This document shows, piece after piece, positions 15,031 to 22,913 of a stretch of 29,875 nt of DNA. The stretch lies in assembly GCA_023402355.1 (NCBI GenBank), contig JAEXCG010000081.1, positions 1 through 29,875 of the forward strand, given 5' to 3'. Source of the DNA: Bacillota bacterium (GTDB lineage: Bacteria; Bacillota; Clostridia; Christensenellales; Aristaeellaceae). The notes beneath the pieces were generated by a model that saw only the letters and a program-made list of their open reading frames with translations, had not been told where the DNA came from and searched no databases. Made by a program: the position numbers and the translations under genes. Every line of letters starts with the position of its first letter. Position 1 is the first letter of the stretch.

Positions 15031-15501
15031 ATGGCAAACGAGGATCGCAAGGACTTTAACGCCATGCTCCGGGAGGACAAGGGCATGCCCCGGGTGCAGA
15101 TCGTGACCGACGAAAAGACGATTCAAAAGTACGGCGGAAAGCGCATGTACTTCGCGCCGCCCATGGATTACGACCGGGCGATGCGCGAGGTGCCGTTCGG
15201 CTGGGTGACGACCGTGGGGCGCATTCGCGAGCGCTTTGCCCGCGAAAACGGCGCGGACTTCACGGAGCCCATCACGGCGGGCGCGTTCGTCGCCGTCGCC
15301 GCGTGGGCGAGCGAGCAGCGCCCGGCGGACAAGACGCCCTACTGGCGCACGCTGAAGGCAAACGGCGAGCTCAACCCCAAGTACCCAGGCGGCGTGGAGC
15401 GCCAGCGGGAGCTGCTGGAGGCGGAGGGACACGAAATCGCCGCGCGCGGCAGGACGAATATCCGCTATTACGTGCGGGATTACGAAAAGCGCCTGATATG
15501 A
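15031..15501 (+). CDS. MGMT-family / alkyltransferase-like protein lacking the active cysteine
   Basis: 156 residues. The C-terminal half matches the DNA-binding fold of O6-methylguanine-DNA methyltransferases: VPFGWVTTVGRIRERFA (54-70), then TPYWRTLKANGELNPKYPGG and RELLEAEGHEI. The methyl-accepting PCHR motif is replaced by PYWR (103-106), so it cannot accept alkyl groups in the usual way. It is closer in kind to Atl proteins, which bind alkylated bases and hand them to other repair systems. ATG 15031 follows CGAGGAGGA (15015-15023) by 7 bases; the frame is open upstream to 14959 without a better site. Function in repair is inferred. Confidence 0.82.
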   Translation: MANEDRKDFNAMLREDKGMPRVQIVTDEKTIQKYGGKRMYFAPPMDYDRAMREVPFGWVTTVGRIRERFARENGADFTEPITAGAFVAVAAWASEQRPADKTPYWRTLKANGELNPKYPGGVERQRELLEAEGHEIAARGRTNIRYYVRDYEKRLI

Positions 15502-15582
15502 GCGGGGCGGACAAAACGCCGCAAGGAAAGACCGGAAATGCCCGCCGGCGTCTGTTAAGATAGCGTTGAAGGGGGAAAACAA

Positions 15583-16428
15583 ATGGAGTGGATACGCTGC
15601 ATCAACCAGATGCTTCGCTACGTGGAGGCGCACCTTATGGACGATCTGGACATCGCGACGATCGCGCGGGAGGTCTCCTTCTCGCCGTTTTACCTGCAGC
15701 GGATGTTTACGATGATGACGGACATGACCGTATCGGAGTACGTCCGTCAGCGCCGTCTCTCGGTCGCGGGGCAGGAGCTTCAGGCCACGGACGCGAAGGT
15801 GCTCGACGTGGCGCTGCGCTGCGGCTATGAGACGCCGGAGAGCTTTCAAAAGGCATTCCGCAGGTTTCACGGCATCACGCCCTCGGCGGCCAAGCGCATG
15901 CGCGCGCAGCTGCGCTATTTGAACCCCCTTCAAATACAGGTCACGTTGACGGGAGGAAAAATTATGGATTACAGCATCGAAAACTTGGGGGAGCTCACGA
16001 TCGTCGGCATGGAGCGGCGCTTTTCCTTCGACAGCGCGTTTCAGCAGATTCCCGGGTATTGGGACGAGTATTGCAAGCGGGGGCTGCACGATGTCGTGCC
16101 GGGCTACCTTGGCGTCTGCCTCGACGAGCCGGACAGGACCGACTTTGCGTACCTGATCGGGAGTTTTTACGAGCCGGGCGCGCCCGTGCCGGAGGGGTTC
16201 GTGCTGCGCACCTTAGAGCCGCACACCTGGGTGAAGTTCAGGAGTGTGGGCGCGCTGCCCGATGCGCTGCAGCGCCTGAACCGGCAGATCTTCACCGAAT
16301 GGCTGCCGAACAATCAGGAGTACGACCTGGCGGAGGGCGTCAACATCGAGTGGTACTCGATGGGCGACATGGACGCGGACGATTACGTCAGCGAAATCTG
16401 GATTCCCGTAACGCAAAAGAAAGCCTAA
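15583..16428 (+). CDS. AraC-family transcriptional regulator with GyrI-like effector domain
   Basis: 281 residues. The N-terminal AraC DNA-binding domain (about 1-108) has two helix-turn-helix units, DLDIATIAREVSFSPFYLQR and then GYETPESFQKAF. A GyrI-like small-molecule binding domain follows (about 128-281; MDYSIENLGELTIVGMERRF at its start). This layout is shared with Rob/BltR-type regulators that answer to drugs or other hydrophobic ligands. AAGGGGG (15568-15574) lies 8 bases before the ATG. A possible extended -10, TGTTAAGAT, lies about 25-30 bases upstream. It could control the preceding accessory genes; this is not shown by the sequence. Confidence 0.93.
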   Translation: MEWIRCINQMLRYVEAHLMDDLDIATIAREVSFSPFYLQRMFTMMTDMTVSEYVRQRRLSVAGQELQATDAKVLDVALRCGYETPESFQKAFRRFHGITPSAAKRMRAQLRYLNPLQIQVTLTGGKIMDYSIENLGELTIVGMERRFSFDSAFQQIPGYWDEYCKRGLHDVVPGYLGVCLDEPDRTDFAYLIGSFYEPGAPVPEGFVLRTLEPHTWVKFRSVGALPDALQRLNRQIFTEWLPNNQEYDLAEGVNIEWYSMGDMDADDYVSEIWIPVTQKKA

Positions 16429-16446
16429 GCGCACGGCATATACAAA

Positions 16447-16479
16447 ATTCCCCGCATCCGGCATCCGGTTGCGGGGAAT
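16447..16479. terminator. Terminator between convergent genes
   Basis: ATTCCCCGCA (16447-16456) pairs with TGCGGGGAAT (16470-16479). A TTTT follows the stem on the minus strand, so it should mainly end transcription of the TIGR00300-family gene. It may also serve the AraC-family gene on the plus strand. Confidence 0.7.
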
Positions 16480-16503
16480 CGCATATACTGTCCTTACGGC
16501 CGC

Positions 16504-17592
16504 TCAGCGCGTGCCGCGTTCGACGTTGACGAGGAAATCCTGCGCGTTGGCGACGAACGTCTTGACGGCCAGGCTGCCGCGGTCGCGCAGCTTGCCCACG
16601 ACGAACTCTGAGATGTCCACGCAGTAGAGGTACACGGGCCGAACCTCGCCGTCTACCACGCGGAAGGAGGGCGTCATGTTGCCGGTGGCGATGGAGTGAA
16701 GCTGCGTCGCCAGGCAGATGACGGTCGTGGCCTCGCGCACCAGCGCGCGCATCGCGTCCTGCGCGCGGTAGACGTCGCCGTACACCTCCGGCAGGGGGCC
16801 GTCGTCGCGGATGGACCCGGCCAGCACGAAGGGGACGCCGCGCCGCACGCAGGCGTTCATGATGCCGTCGCAAATGCCGTAGCGCTCGATAAAGGCGGGA
16901 ATGGAGCCGCAGGCGCGCACCTTGTTGAGCACGTCGATGTGGTGATAGTGTCCGCCGGGCGCGGCGACCTGCGTGTAGATGTCCTGCCCCAGCGCCGTGC
17001 GGAGCAGCGCGCCCTCCAGGTCGTGCGTGGCCAGGGCGTTGCCCGCGAGCAGCCCGTGGCACAGGCCGCGGCCGATCAGGGCGGCCATGGCGTTTCTGGC
17101 GTCGGAATCAAACGAGCAGGCGGGCCCCAGCACCCAGAGGATTTTTCCGTGTTCGCGTTCGTAGCGCAGCAGCTCGTACAGCCGGTCGTAATCGCAGGAA
17201 TAGGCCGTCTCGCGCGAGCGGCTTTGGCGGAACGAAAAGGGCTCCGATGCGCCCGTCTGTGGATTTTCAAAGCCGTCCGTGTGCACGAAGATGCCCTCGC
17301 TGCCGTCCTCCGTGCGGCCCAGGACGACCGCGTCCCCGGCCTTTACGTTGCGAAATTCGCGCACCGCGATGGAGCCGTCATGCTCCAGCACGGCCACGCA
17401 GTCCATGCGGCTCTCCTTTGCGAGGGTGAAGGCGCCGCCCACGCGATAGTATTCGGGGAAGATCGTCGTCGCGTGGTAGCCCTCGGGCACGACGCCGTCC
17501 CGCGGGGCGGGGGCGGTTTGCACGTCGGGCGCGGAAGAAAACGCGGGCGCGGAAAAGTCCGGCGCGCGGTATGCGGGCAGGGAAAAGGCCAT
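16504..17592 (-). CDS. TIGR00300-family protein (archaeal-type ornithine cyclodeaminase / LOR-SDH-like domain)
   Basis: 362 residues. The C-terminal half carries the signatures of this family: LLAGNALATHDLE (181-193), GGHYHHIDVLNKVR (213-226), LAGSIRDDGPLPEV (257-270), LATQLHSIATGNMTPS (294-309) and CVDISEFVVGKLRDRGS (324-340). The same segments occur in archaeal ornithine cyclodeaminases and in the C-terminal domain of cyanobacterial ArgZ/AgrE, which turn ornithine into proline and ammonia using bound NAD. The first ~35 residues are rich in Ala and Pro and look disordered. AAGGAGG lies 7 bases before ATG 17592. No arginine or proline genes are nearby, so the substrate is inferred from family alone. 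Confidence 0.82.
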   Translation of the reverse strand: MAFSLPAYRAPDFSAPAFSSAPDVQTAPAPRDGVVPEGYHATTIFPEYYRVGGAFTLAKESRMDCVAVLEHDGSIAVREFRNVKAGDAVVLGRTEDGSEGIFVHTDGFENPQTGASEPFSFRQSRSRETAYSCDYDRLYELLRYEREHGKILWVLGPACSFDSDARNAMAALIGRGLCHGLLAGNALATHDLEGALLRTALGQDIYTQVAAPGGHYHHIDVLNKVRACGSIPAFIERYGICDGIMNACVRRGVPFVLAGSIRDDGPLPEVYGDVYRAQDAMRALVREATTVICLATQLHSIATGNMTPSFRVVDGEVRPVYLYCVDISEFVVGKLRDRGSLAVKTFVANAQDFLVNVERGTR

Positions 17593-17635
17593 AGAGCTGC
17601 CTCCTTTTGATGCTTATGCGGCGGGATTTCTTTCT

Positions 17636-17641
17636 ATTATA
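17636..17641 (-). promoter_or_regulatory. Probable -10 box of the TIGR00300-family gene
   Basis: A perfect TATAAT on the minus strand, 43 bases before the start codon. The -35 position 17 bases away reads TTCCCT, a poor match. The 284-base divergent gap (17593-17876) otherwise holds this box and the HD-gene promoter. Confidence 0.5.
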
Positions 17642-17770
17642 AGGGGCATGCGGGAAAAAGGGAAGAAAAATTTCGCCCGGAAATAAGGGAAAGGATGCGG
17701 GAAAAACCGAAAAACTGCCTAAAGAACCGGACGTTTCGGGCGCTTTGATGACGAGAATGCAGGAGGGACC

Positions 17771-17799
17771 TTTTCAAATCTGCAAACCTGTGCTATACT
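17771..17799 (+). promoter_or_regulatory. Promoter of the HD-domain gene
   Basis: TTTTCA (17771-17776, 4/6) and TATACT (17794-17799, 5/6) are 17 bases apart. Transcription would start near 17806, giving a leader of about 70 bases. This supports the start codon at 17877 over in-frame ATGs further upstream. Confidence 0.65.
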
Positions 17800-17876
17800 G
17801 CGCCCGAAAGCCGAAGCAGATGCATTTGGCTTTCTGTTGGCAGCTTGAACCGCCCTGTGCGGGGAAAGGAGAGCGC

Positions 17877-18368
17877 ATGAAACATCCGATTGGAACGATC
17901 GTATCCCAAATGGTGGATTACGAGCGGGGAGTGCCGCACCGCGTGCACCATTTCCTGAAGGTGTACGCCTTTGCCAAGGTCATCGGGGAAGCGGAGAGCC
18001 TGGGAGAGCGCGATCAGGAGATCCTTCAGATCGCCGCGATCATGCACGACGTGGGCATCCGGCCCAGCCTCGAAAAGTACGGGTCCAGCGCGGGAAAATA
18101 TCAGGAGGAGGAGGGGCCCGACGCGGCCCGCAAGATCCTCAGCCGGCTGGACTACGACCCGGAGCTCGTGGAGCGGGTGTGCTATCTGATCGCGCACCAT
18201 CATACCTACGGCGAGCGGCGGGACGAAGATTTGCAGATCCTCGTGGAAGCGGATTTCCTCGTAAACGCACTGGAAGAAAACATGAGCCGGGAAGCGGTGG
18301 AGAAGATCGGTGAAAACGTCTTCGAGACCGAGCGCGGCAAGGCGTACCTGCAGGCCATGTTCCTGTAA
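17877..18368 (+). CDS. HD-domain metal-dependent phosphohydrolase
   Basis: 163 residues with a single HD domain. Metal ligands are visible as an early His at 21-25 (HRVHH), the HD pair H57-D58 in IMHDVGI, the His cluster at 107-109 (AHHHTYGER) and D126 in EADFLVNA. Proteins like this hydrolyse phosphate esters of nucleotides or related molecules; the substrate cannot be told. AAAGGAG lies 5 bases before ATG 17877. It is a single-gene unit with its own promoter and terminator. Confidence 0.88.
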   Translation: MKHPIGTIVSQMVDYERGVPHRVHHFLKVYAFAKVIGEAESLGERDQEILQIAAIMHDVGIRPSLEKYGSSAGKYQEEEGPDAARKILSRLDYDPELVERVCYLIAHHHTYGERRDEDLQILVEADFLVNALEENMSREAVEKIGENVFETERGKAYLQAMFL

Positions 18369-18370
18369 AA

Positions 18371-18412
18371 CGGACGAAACGGCGGCGATGAGCCGCCGTT
18401 TCGTCCGCTTTT
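18371..18412 (+). terminator. Intrinsic terminator of the HD-domain gene
   Basis: A perfect 16-bp stem: CGGACGAAACGGCGGC (18371-18386) pairs with GCCGCCGTTTCGTCCG (18392-18407) around a 5-base loop. CTTTTT follows on the plus strand. It begins two bases after the stop codon. Confidence 0.93.
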
Positions 18413-18506
18413 TCCTATGCTCTGCGTTTTAAACAGAGGAAGCGCGGTTTTGGGTCGGGCACGGCACGGCTTTCGGCGCTTTCCCGCAGCGGGGGCGAAT
18501 AAACCG

Positions 18507-18515
18507 TGATACAAT
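18507..18515 (+). promoter_or_regulatory. Possible extended -10 promoter of the amidohydrolase gene
   Basis: TGATACAAT (TG, one base, TACAAT) about 38 bases before the chosen start codon. No -35 match is seen. The implied transcription start near 18522 leaves enough leader for ATG 18553 but very little for ATG 18532. Confidence 0.45.
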
Positions 18516-18552
18516 AGGTAAAAATCCGAGGATGAAGAAAGGGGTTATCTGG

Positions 18553-20130
18553 ATGCAGGACGTCCTTTTTTATGGCGGCGATATCGTGACCATGGCGGGC
18601 GAAGGGCCGAGGGGCGCGATGCCGCAGGCCGTGCTCGTGCGCCGCGGCAGCATCGCCTGCGTGGGCACGCTGGAGGAGGCGCGCGCAAAGGCCGCGCCGG
18701 ACGCGCAGGAGGTCGACCTTCAGGGCCGCTGCCTGATTCCGGCGTTCATCGACGCGCACAGCCACATCGTCAACTTCGCCAACTCGCTGCGCTTCGTGAA
18801 CCTGGCGCAGGCGCGCTCCTTTGAAGAAATTCAAAAAATGCTTTCGGATTACAAGGAGCGCATGAACGCGGCGCCCGGCGCGTGGATCGTCGGGTTCAGC
18901 TACGACCACAATTTCCTAAGGGAACATGCGCATCCGGACCGGGCGGTGCTGGACGCGGCGCTGCCGGACAACCCGGTGCTCATCTCGCACGCGAGCGGGC
19001 ACATGGGCGTGGCCAGCACCCTCGCCTTAAAGGAGCTGGGCTTTGAGCCGGACACCCCCAACCCCTCCGGCGGCGTCATCGGACGCGAGGCGGACGGGCG
19101 CACGCCCAGCGGCTATCTGGAGGAAAAGGCGTTCATGGCGGCGGGCGGCAAGGTGCCCGCGCCCTCGCGCGAGGAAATGCAGCGCCTGATGGCCCGCGCG
19201 CAGGACATCTACCTCTCGTACGGCGTCGCGACCGCGCAGGAGGGCATCGCCAAGAACCAGGAGATGGACGTGCTCAAGGCCGCGAAGCTCAAGATGGACG
19301 TGGTCGCCTACGTGGACATGAAGGAGTGCCCGGAGCTGCTGCACCGGGACGCCGCGTACTTTGGGACGTATCAAAACGGGCTCAAGATCGGCGGGTATAA
19401 AATCTTTCTGGACGGCTCCCCGCAGGGACGGACGGCCTGGATGTCGAAGCCTTACCTCGGCGGCGAGGCGGGGTACACGGGCTATCCGATCTACGACGAC
19501 GCGCAGGTCGAGGCGTTCGTGCGGGGCGCGCACGCGGTGCACGCGCAGCTTCTGTGCCACTGCAACGGCGACGCGGCGGCGGAGCAGTTTATCCGGGCGC
19601 ACGCGGAGCCGACGGACTGCCGGGACGTGATGATCCACGCGCAGCTCGTGCGGGAGGATCAGCTCCCCCGGATGAAGGAGAAGGGCATCATGCCCAGCTT
19701 CTTCGTGGCGCACACGTACTATTGGGGCGACACGCACGTCGAAAACTTCGGCATGGAGCGCGCCGCGCGCATCAGCCCGGCGAAGGCCGCGATCGAGGCG
19801 GGCCTTCCGTACACCTTCCACATGGATACGCCCGTGCTGCCCCCGGACATGATCGACATCCTCTACTGCGCCATGAACCGCGTCACCCGCAGCGGGGTGA
19901 CGCTCGGCGAGGACCAGCGGCTTGACGCCTGGGAAGCGATGCTGGGGCTTACCCGAAACGCCGCGTATCAATACTTCGAGGAGGACGCGAAGGGCACAAT
20001 CGAGGCGGGCAAGCGCGCGGACCTAGTCGTGCTGTCGGAAAACCCCCTGAAGACGCCGCGAGAGCAGATGCGCCGCGTGCGGGTGCTTTCGACGTACAAG
20101 GACGGCGCGCTCGTCTTTTCGAGGGACTAA
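18553..20130 (+). CDS. Amidohydrolase family protein (YtcJ-like)
   Basis: 525 residues of the metal-dependent amidohydrolase superfamily, YtcJ/COG1574 branch. The N-terminal beta-sandwich segment leads into IPAFIDAHSHI with metal ligands H69 and H71. Later ligands are expected in CHCNGDAA, MIHAQLV and FHMDTPVLPP, and the C-terminal GTIEAGKRADLVVLSENPL closes the beta-sandwich. Substrates of this branch are mostly unknown (hydrolysis of amides or N-formyl groups). ATG 18553 is preferred because AAAGGGG (18538-18544) lies 8 bases upstream; ATG 18532 has only GAGG directly abutting it. The following PHP gene starts 15 bases after its stop, so they are likely co-transcribed. Confidence 0.92.
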   Translation: MQDVLFYGGDIVTMAGEGPRGAMPQAVLVRRGSIACVGTLEEARAKAAPDAQEVDLQGRCLIPAFIDAHSHIVNFANSLRFVNLAQARSFEEIQKMLSDYKERMNAAPGAWIVGFSYDHNFLREHAHPDRAVLDAALPDNPVLISHASGHMGVASTLALKELGFEPDTPNPSGGVIGREADGRTPSGYLEEKAFMAAGGKVPAPSREEMQRLMARAQDIYLSYGVATAQEGIAKNQEMDVLKAAKLKMDVVAYVDMKECPELLHRDAAYFGTYQNGLKIGGYKIFLDGSPQGRTAWMSKPYLGGEAGYTGYPIYDDAQVEAFVRGAHAVHAQLLCHCNGDAAAEQFIRAHAEPTDCRDVMIHAQLVREDQLPRMKEKGIMPSFFVAHTYYWGDTHVENFGMERAARISPAKAAIEAGLPYTFHMDTPVLPPDMIDILYCAMNRVTRSGVTLGEDQRLDAWEAMLGLTRNAAYQYFEEDAKGTIEAGKRADLVVLSENPLKTPREQMRRVRVLSTYKDGALVFSRD

Positions 20131-20145
20131 ACGGGAGGGGGAGCT

Positions 20146-20922
20146 ATGAAGGCGAACTACCACACCCACACCGCGCGCTGCATGCACGCGAGCGGGCGGG
20201 ACGAAGACTACGTGCGCGCGGCGCTCGAGGGCGGCTTTGACGTCCTCGGCTTTGCCGACCACACGCCCTGGCCGTACCGCACGGGCTTTGTCTCCGGCAT
20301 GCGCATGACCGTGCGCGAGCTGGACGGCTACGTGAGGAGCGTGCGCGCGCTGAAAGCGGCGTACGCGGGCCAAATCGACGTCGTGCTCGGGCTGGAGTGC
20401 GAGTATTTCCCGGATTACATCCCCTGGCTTCGCGATACGATGCAGGCGAGGGGCATCGACTACGCGATCCTCGGCAGCCACTACGATCTGAGCGACGAGA
20501 CGGGCATCTACTTCGGCTATCCGCGCGACGCGGGCGACATCCGAAAGTACGTGAAGCGCACCGTCGCGGGCATGGAGACGGGGCTTTTCGCCTACCTCGC
20601 GCACCCGGATTTGTTCATGCTGGGCTGCGGCGCGTTCGACCGAACCTGCGCTGCGGCCGCCCGCGCGCTTTGCGAGGCGGCGAACGCCCTTGGCATGCCG
20701 CTGGAGTACAACCTCGCGGGGCTTCGCGCCCAGCGCAGGCGCGGCGCCGAGGGCTACCCGCACGAGAAGTTCTGGGAGATCGCCGCATCCATGGGCTGCC
20801 GCGCGATACTCGGCGTGGACGCCCACGCCCCCAAAAGGCTCGCGGAGACGGACCTTTGGGAAGAGGCGGTCGATACGATCCGCGCGCTGGGCATGGAGCG
20901 GGCGGAGAGGCTCAAGCTGTAG
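20146..20922 (+). CDS. PHP-family histidinol-phosphatase-like hydrolase
   Basis: 258 residues of the PHP metal-dependent phosphoesterase fold. Metal-binding motifs are YHTHT (5-9), FADHTPW (36-42), LGLECEYFPDY, GSHYDL, LAHPDLFMLG and LGVDAHAP in the expected order. The length and the FADHTPWP segment fit the HisK type of histidinol phosphatase, the penultimate step of histidine synthesis. No other his genes are near, so a different phosphoester substrate is possible. GGGAGGGGGAG lies just before the ATG. It lies in tandem with the amidohydrolase gene. Confidence 0.88.
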   Translation: MKANYHTHTARCMHASGRDEDYVRAALEGGFDVLGFADHTPWPYRTGFVSGMRMTVRELDGYVRSVRALKAAYAGQIDVVLGLECEYFPDYIPWLRDTMQARGIDYAILGSHYDLSDETGIYFGYPRDAGDIRKYVKRTVAGMETGLFAYLAHPDLFMLGCGAFDRTCAAAARALCEAANALGMPLEYNLAGLRAQRRRGAEGYPHEKFWEIAASMGCRAILGVDAHAPKRLAETDLWEEAVDTIRALGMERAERLKL

Positions 20923-20972
20923 ACAGAGACACCTGATGGATAAAGGCGCGCTGTGCGCGGGAGGATGGACGA

Positions 20973-21395
20973 ATGCGAATCGAACCGGCACTTTTAAAGG
21001 ACGAAGAGGCCGTCTGGCGGCTGACCTGCGAGCTGGAAGAAGAGGCGCTGCCCAGGGAAGCCTTTGGCGAGGCATACCGCTTTCTGCTGAGCGCCCCCGG
21101 CGAGCACGTCTTTTTGCTCTTGGACGGGGAGGCGCTGGGCTACGTCCACCTGCGAATCGCCCCGCAGCTTCATCACGCGTCCCTGATCGCGGAAATCCAG
21201 GAGCTGGTGATAGCCCCGTCCTGCCGGGGGCGCGGGATGGGCAGGGCGCTGCTTACGCACGCCCTCAGCTTTGCACGGGAGCGCGGCGCCTGCATGGCGG
21301 AGCTTACCTCGAACTTTACGCGGGAAGGCGCGCACCGCTTTTACGAGCGGGAGGGTTTTCAGCGTTCGTCTTATAAATTTATCAGGGCGCTGTAA
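20973..21395 (+). CDS. PhnO-like GNAT acetyltransferase
   Basis: 140 residues, a single GNAT domain. The acetyl-CoA loop is RGRGMG (85-90) after EIQELVIAPSC, and the C-terminal part reads AELTSNFTREGAHRFYEREG then SSYKFIRAL. These segments match E. coli PhnO (EIQELVVMP..., [28 protein letters not shown]) closely along the whole length. PhnO acetylates aminoalkylphosphonates. There is no C-P lyase operon here, so the true acceptor may differ. GGGAGG lies 8 bases before the ATG. It follows the PHP gene by 50 bases and ends in a terminator hairpin. Confidence 0.83.
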   Translation: MRIEPALLKDEEAVWRLTCELEEEALPREAFGEAYRFLLSAPGEHVFLLLDGEALGYVHLRIAPQLHHASLIAEIQELVIAPSCRGRGMGRALLTHALSFARERGACMAELTSNFTREGAHRFYEREGFQRSSYKFIRAL

Positions 21396-21429
21396 AGGGC
21401 GCGCGGGATGAAGAACCCGCGCGCCCTTT
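21394..21429 (+). terminator. Terminator after the acetyltransferase gene
   Basis: AAAGGGCGCGCGGG (21394-21407) pairs perfectly with CCCGCGCGCCCTTT (21416-21429) around an 8-base loop. The T-run is short but the stem is very strong. It overlaps the stop codon of the acetyltransferase. Confidence 0.75.
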
Positions 21430-21507
21430 GCCGTAGACGCCCGGCATTTACATGGGATTTCAAACGAATTTTGTCAGATTTTGCTTCCTCCCGGCCCGTT
21501 TATCCCG

Positions 21508-21513
21508 TATAAT
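21508..21513 (+). promoter_or_regulatory. Probable -10 box of the MFS transporter gene
   Basis: A perfect TATAAT 36 bases before the chosen start codon. The best upstream TTGCTT (21481-21486) is 21 bases away, too far for a normal -35 box. Confidence 0.5.
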
Positions 21514-21549
21514 AAGAGGTACAAACGAATCGAAGAGGAGAGGGGACAC

Positions 21550-22803
21550 ATGCTCAAGCGCTTTACCCGGGAGGAAAAAAGCTGGATCTTTTACGACTGG
21601 GCGAACTCCGCGCAGTCGGCCATCATCGCGGCCATCATTCTGCCGATCTTTTTTAAGACCGTCGCCAAGGGGAGCGGGGTGGCCGACGTGGACGCGACGG
21701 CGTATTGGGGGTACGCCACGAGCGTCGGCACGCTCATCTGCGCCGTGTGCGCGCCGTTCATGGGGGCGCTGGGCGACCTGCGCGGGTACAAGAAGAAGCT
21801 CTTTACCTTCTTCATGCTGGTGGGCGTCGCGGGCACGGCGCTGCTCGCGTTTACCGGAAGCTGGAAGCTCATGCTCGCCTTTTACATTATAAGCACGCTG
21901 GGCTTTAACGGCTCGTGCGTGTTTTACGACGGATTCCTGAACGACGTGACGACCGCGGAGCGCATGGACATGGTCTCCACCTACGGCTACGGCCTGGGCT
22001 ACATCGGGGGATCGACCATCCCGCTGGTCGCGGCGCTGCTGCTCATCCAGTTTGGAGATAAAATCGGCGTCTCGACGGAGCTGGCCACGCGCCTCTCGTT
22101 TCTTTTGACGGCCGTCTGGTGGCTGGGCTTTACCGTGCCGATGCTCACCAACGTGCGGCAGAAGTACTTCGTCGAGCGGGAAGGAAACCTCTTTCATCAG
22201 ACGTTTGAGCGCATGGGCAGGACGATCCGCGACATCGCGGGCCACCGCGCGGTGCTGATGTTTCTGATCGCCTACTTCTTTTACATCGACGGCGTGGGCA
22301 CCATCATCCACATGGCGACGGTGTTCGGGGATTCGTGCCATCTGGGCAGCATGGACATGATGCTGGTGCTGCTCGTCGTGCAGATCATCGCGTTCCCGTT
22401 CGCCATCCTCTACGGAAAGTTGGCGGGCCGTTTGGGCGCGCGCACGATGATCCTGGTGGGCATCGCCACCTATCTGCTGGTGTGCGTGGTGGGCTTCAGG
22501 CTTGCGACGCTGCGCGATTTTCTTTTGCTCGCGGTGCTGGTTGGCACGGCGCAGGGCGGCATTCAGGCGTTATCGCGCAGCTATTTCGGCAAGATCATCC
22601 CGCAGGAGCGCTCCAATGAGTTCTTCGGCTTCTTCGACGTGTTCGGCAAGTTCTCCGCCGTGGTGGGCCCGGCGCTCTTCGGCGTCGTGGCGCAGGCGAC
22701 GGGGGTGGCCAACTACGGCGTGCTCGCGGTGATGGCGATGTTCGTCGTGGGCGGCGTCATCCTGCTCGTGTGCGTGCCGCGCAGCATGGAGCGCATCGGC
22801 TGA
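21550..22803 (+). CDS. MFS transporter, UMF1 (Atg22-like) family
   Basis: 417 residues with about 12 hydrophobic membrane segments. The N-terminus KSWIFYDWANSAQSAIIAAIILPIFF is the signature of the UMF1 branch of the major facilitator superfamily (bacterial relatives of yeast Atg22). GDLRGYKKKLF fits the loop between segments 2 and 3, and GGIQALSRSYFGKIIP with SNEFFGFFDVFGKFSAVVGP lies in the second half. Bacterial members have no firm substrate. GAGGAGAGGGG precedes ATG 21550; an upstream ATG at 21481 would place the start before the -10 box. Confidence 0.92.
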   Translation: MLKRFTREEKSWIFYDWANSAQSAIIAAIILPIFFKTVAKGSGVADVDATAYWGYATSVGTLICAVCAPFMGALGDLRGYKKKLFTFFMLVGVAGTALLAFTGSWKLMLAFYIISTLGFNGSCVFYDGFLNDVTTAERMDMVSTYGYGLGYIGGSTIPLVAALLLIQFGDKIGVSTELATRLSFLLTAVWWLGFTVPMLTNVRQKYFVEREGNLFHQTFERMGRTIRDIAGHRAVLMFLIAYFFYIDGVGTIIHMATVFGDSCHLGSMDMMLVLLVVQIIAFPFAILYGKLAGRLGARTMILVGIATYLLVCVVGFRLATLRDFLLLAVLVGTAQGGIQALSRSYFGKIIPQERSNEFFGFFDVFGKFSAVVGPALFGVVAQATGVANYGVLAVMAMFVVGGVILLVCVPRSMERIG

Positions 22804-22828
22804 GCGCCGATTTGGAAGGCTTTGCGAC

Positions 22829-22858
22829 TTGACAGCGCGGTCGCGGTGAGCGTACAAT
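22829..22858 (+). promoter_or_regulatory. Promoter of the branched-chain aminotransferase gene
   Basis: A perfect TTGACA (22829-22834) and TACAAT (22853-22858, 5/6) are 18 bases apart. The leader from about 22865 to the start codon is only ~50 bases, too short for a T-box, so no amino-acid riboswitch is present. Confidence 0.85.
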
Positions 22859-22913
22859 AGACGGCGATAACAGTATAGCGCTGTCACTGCCAAAGAAGCA
22901 TGGAGGGATGGTC

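Noticed and set aside
14278..16089. Antisense open frame of about 600 codons
   Set aside because: It is His/Arg/Val-rich and lies opposite four recognisable plus-strand genes, a usual artefact of high-GC DNA. The same holds for the other long antisense frames.
12805..16428. Antibiotic-resistance mobile cassette around the adenylyltransferase
   Set aside because: No integrase, transposase or inverted ends flank the region, and base composition and codon use match the neighbouring chromosomal genes.
22859..22913. Amino-acid T-box or attenuator before ilvE
   Set aside because: The leader is only about 50 bases and has no T-box sequence or terminator.
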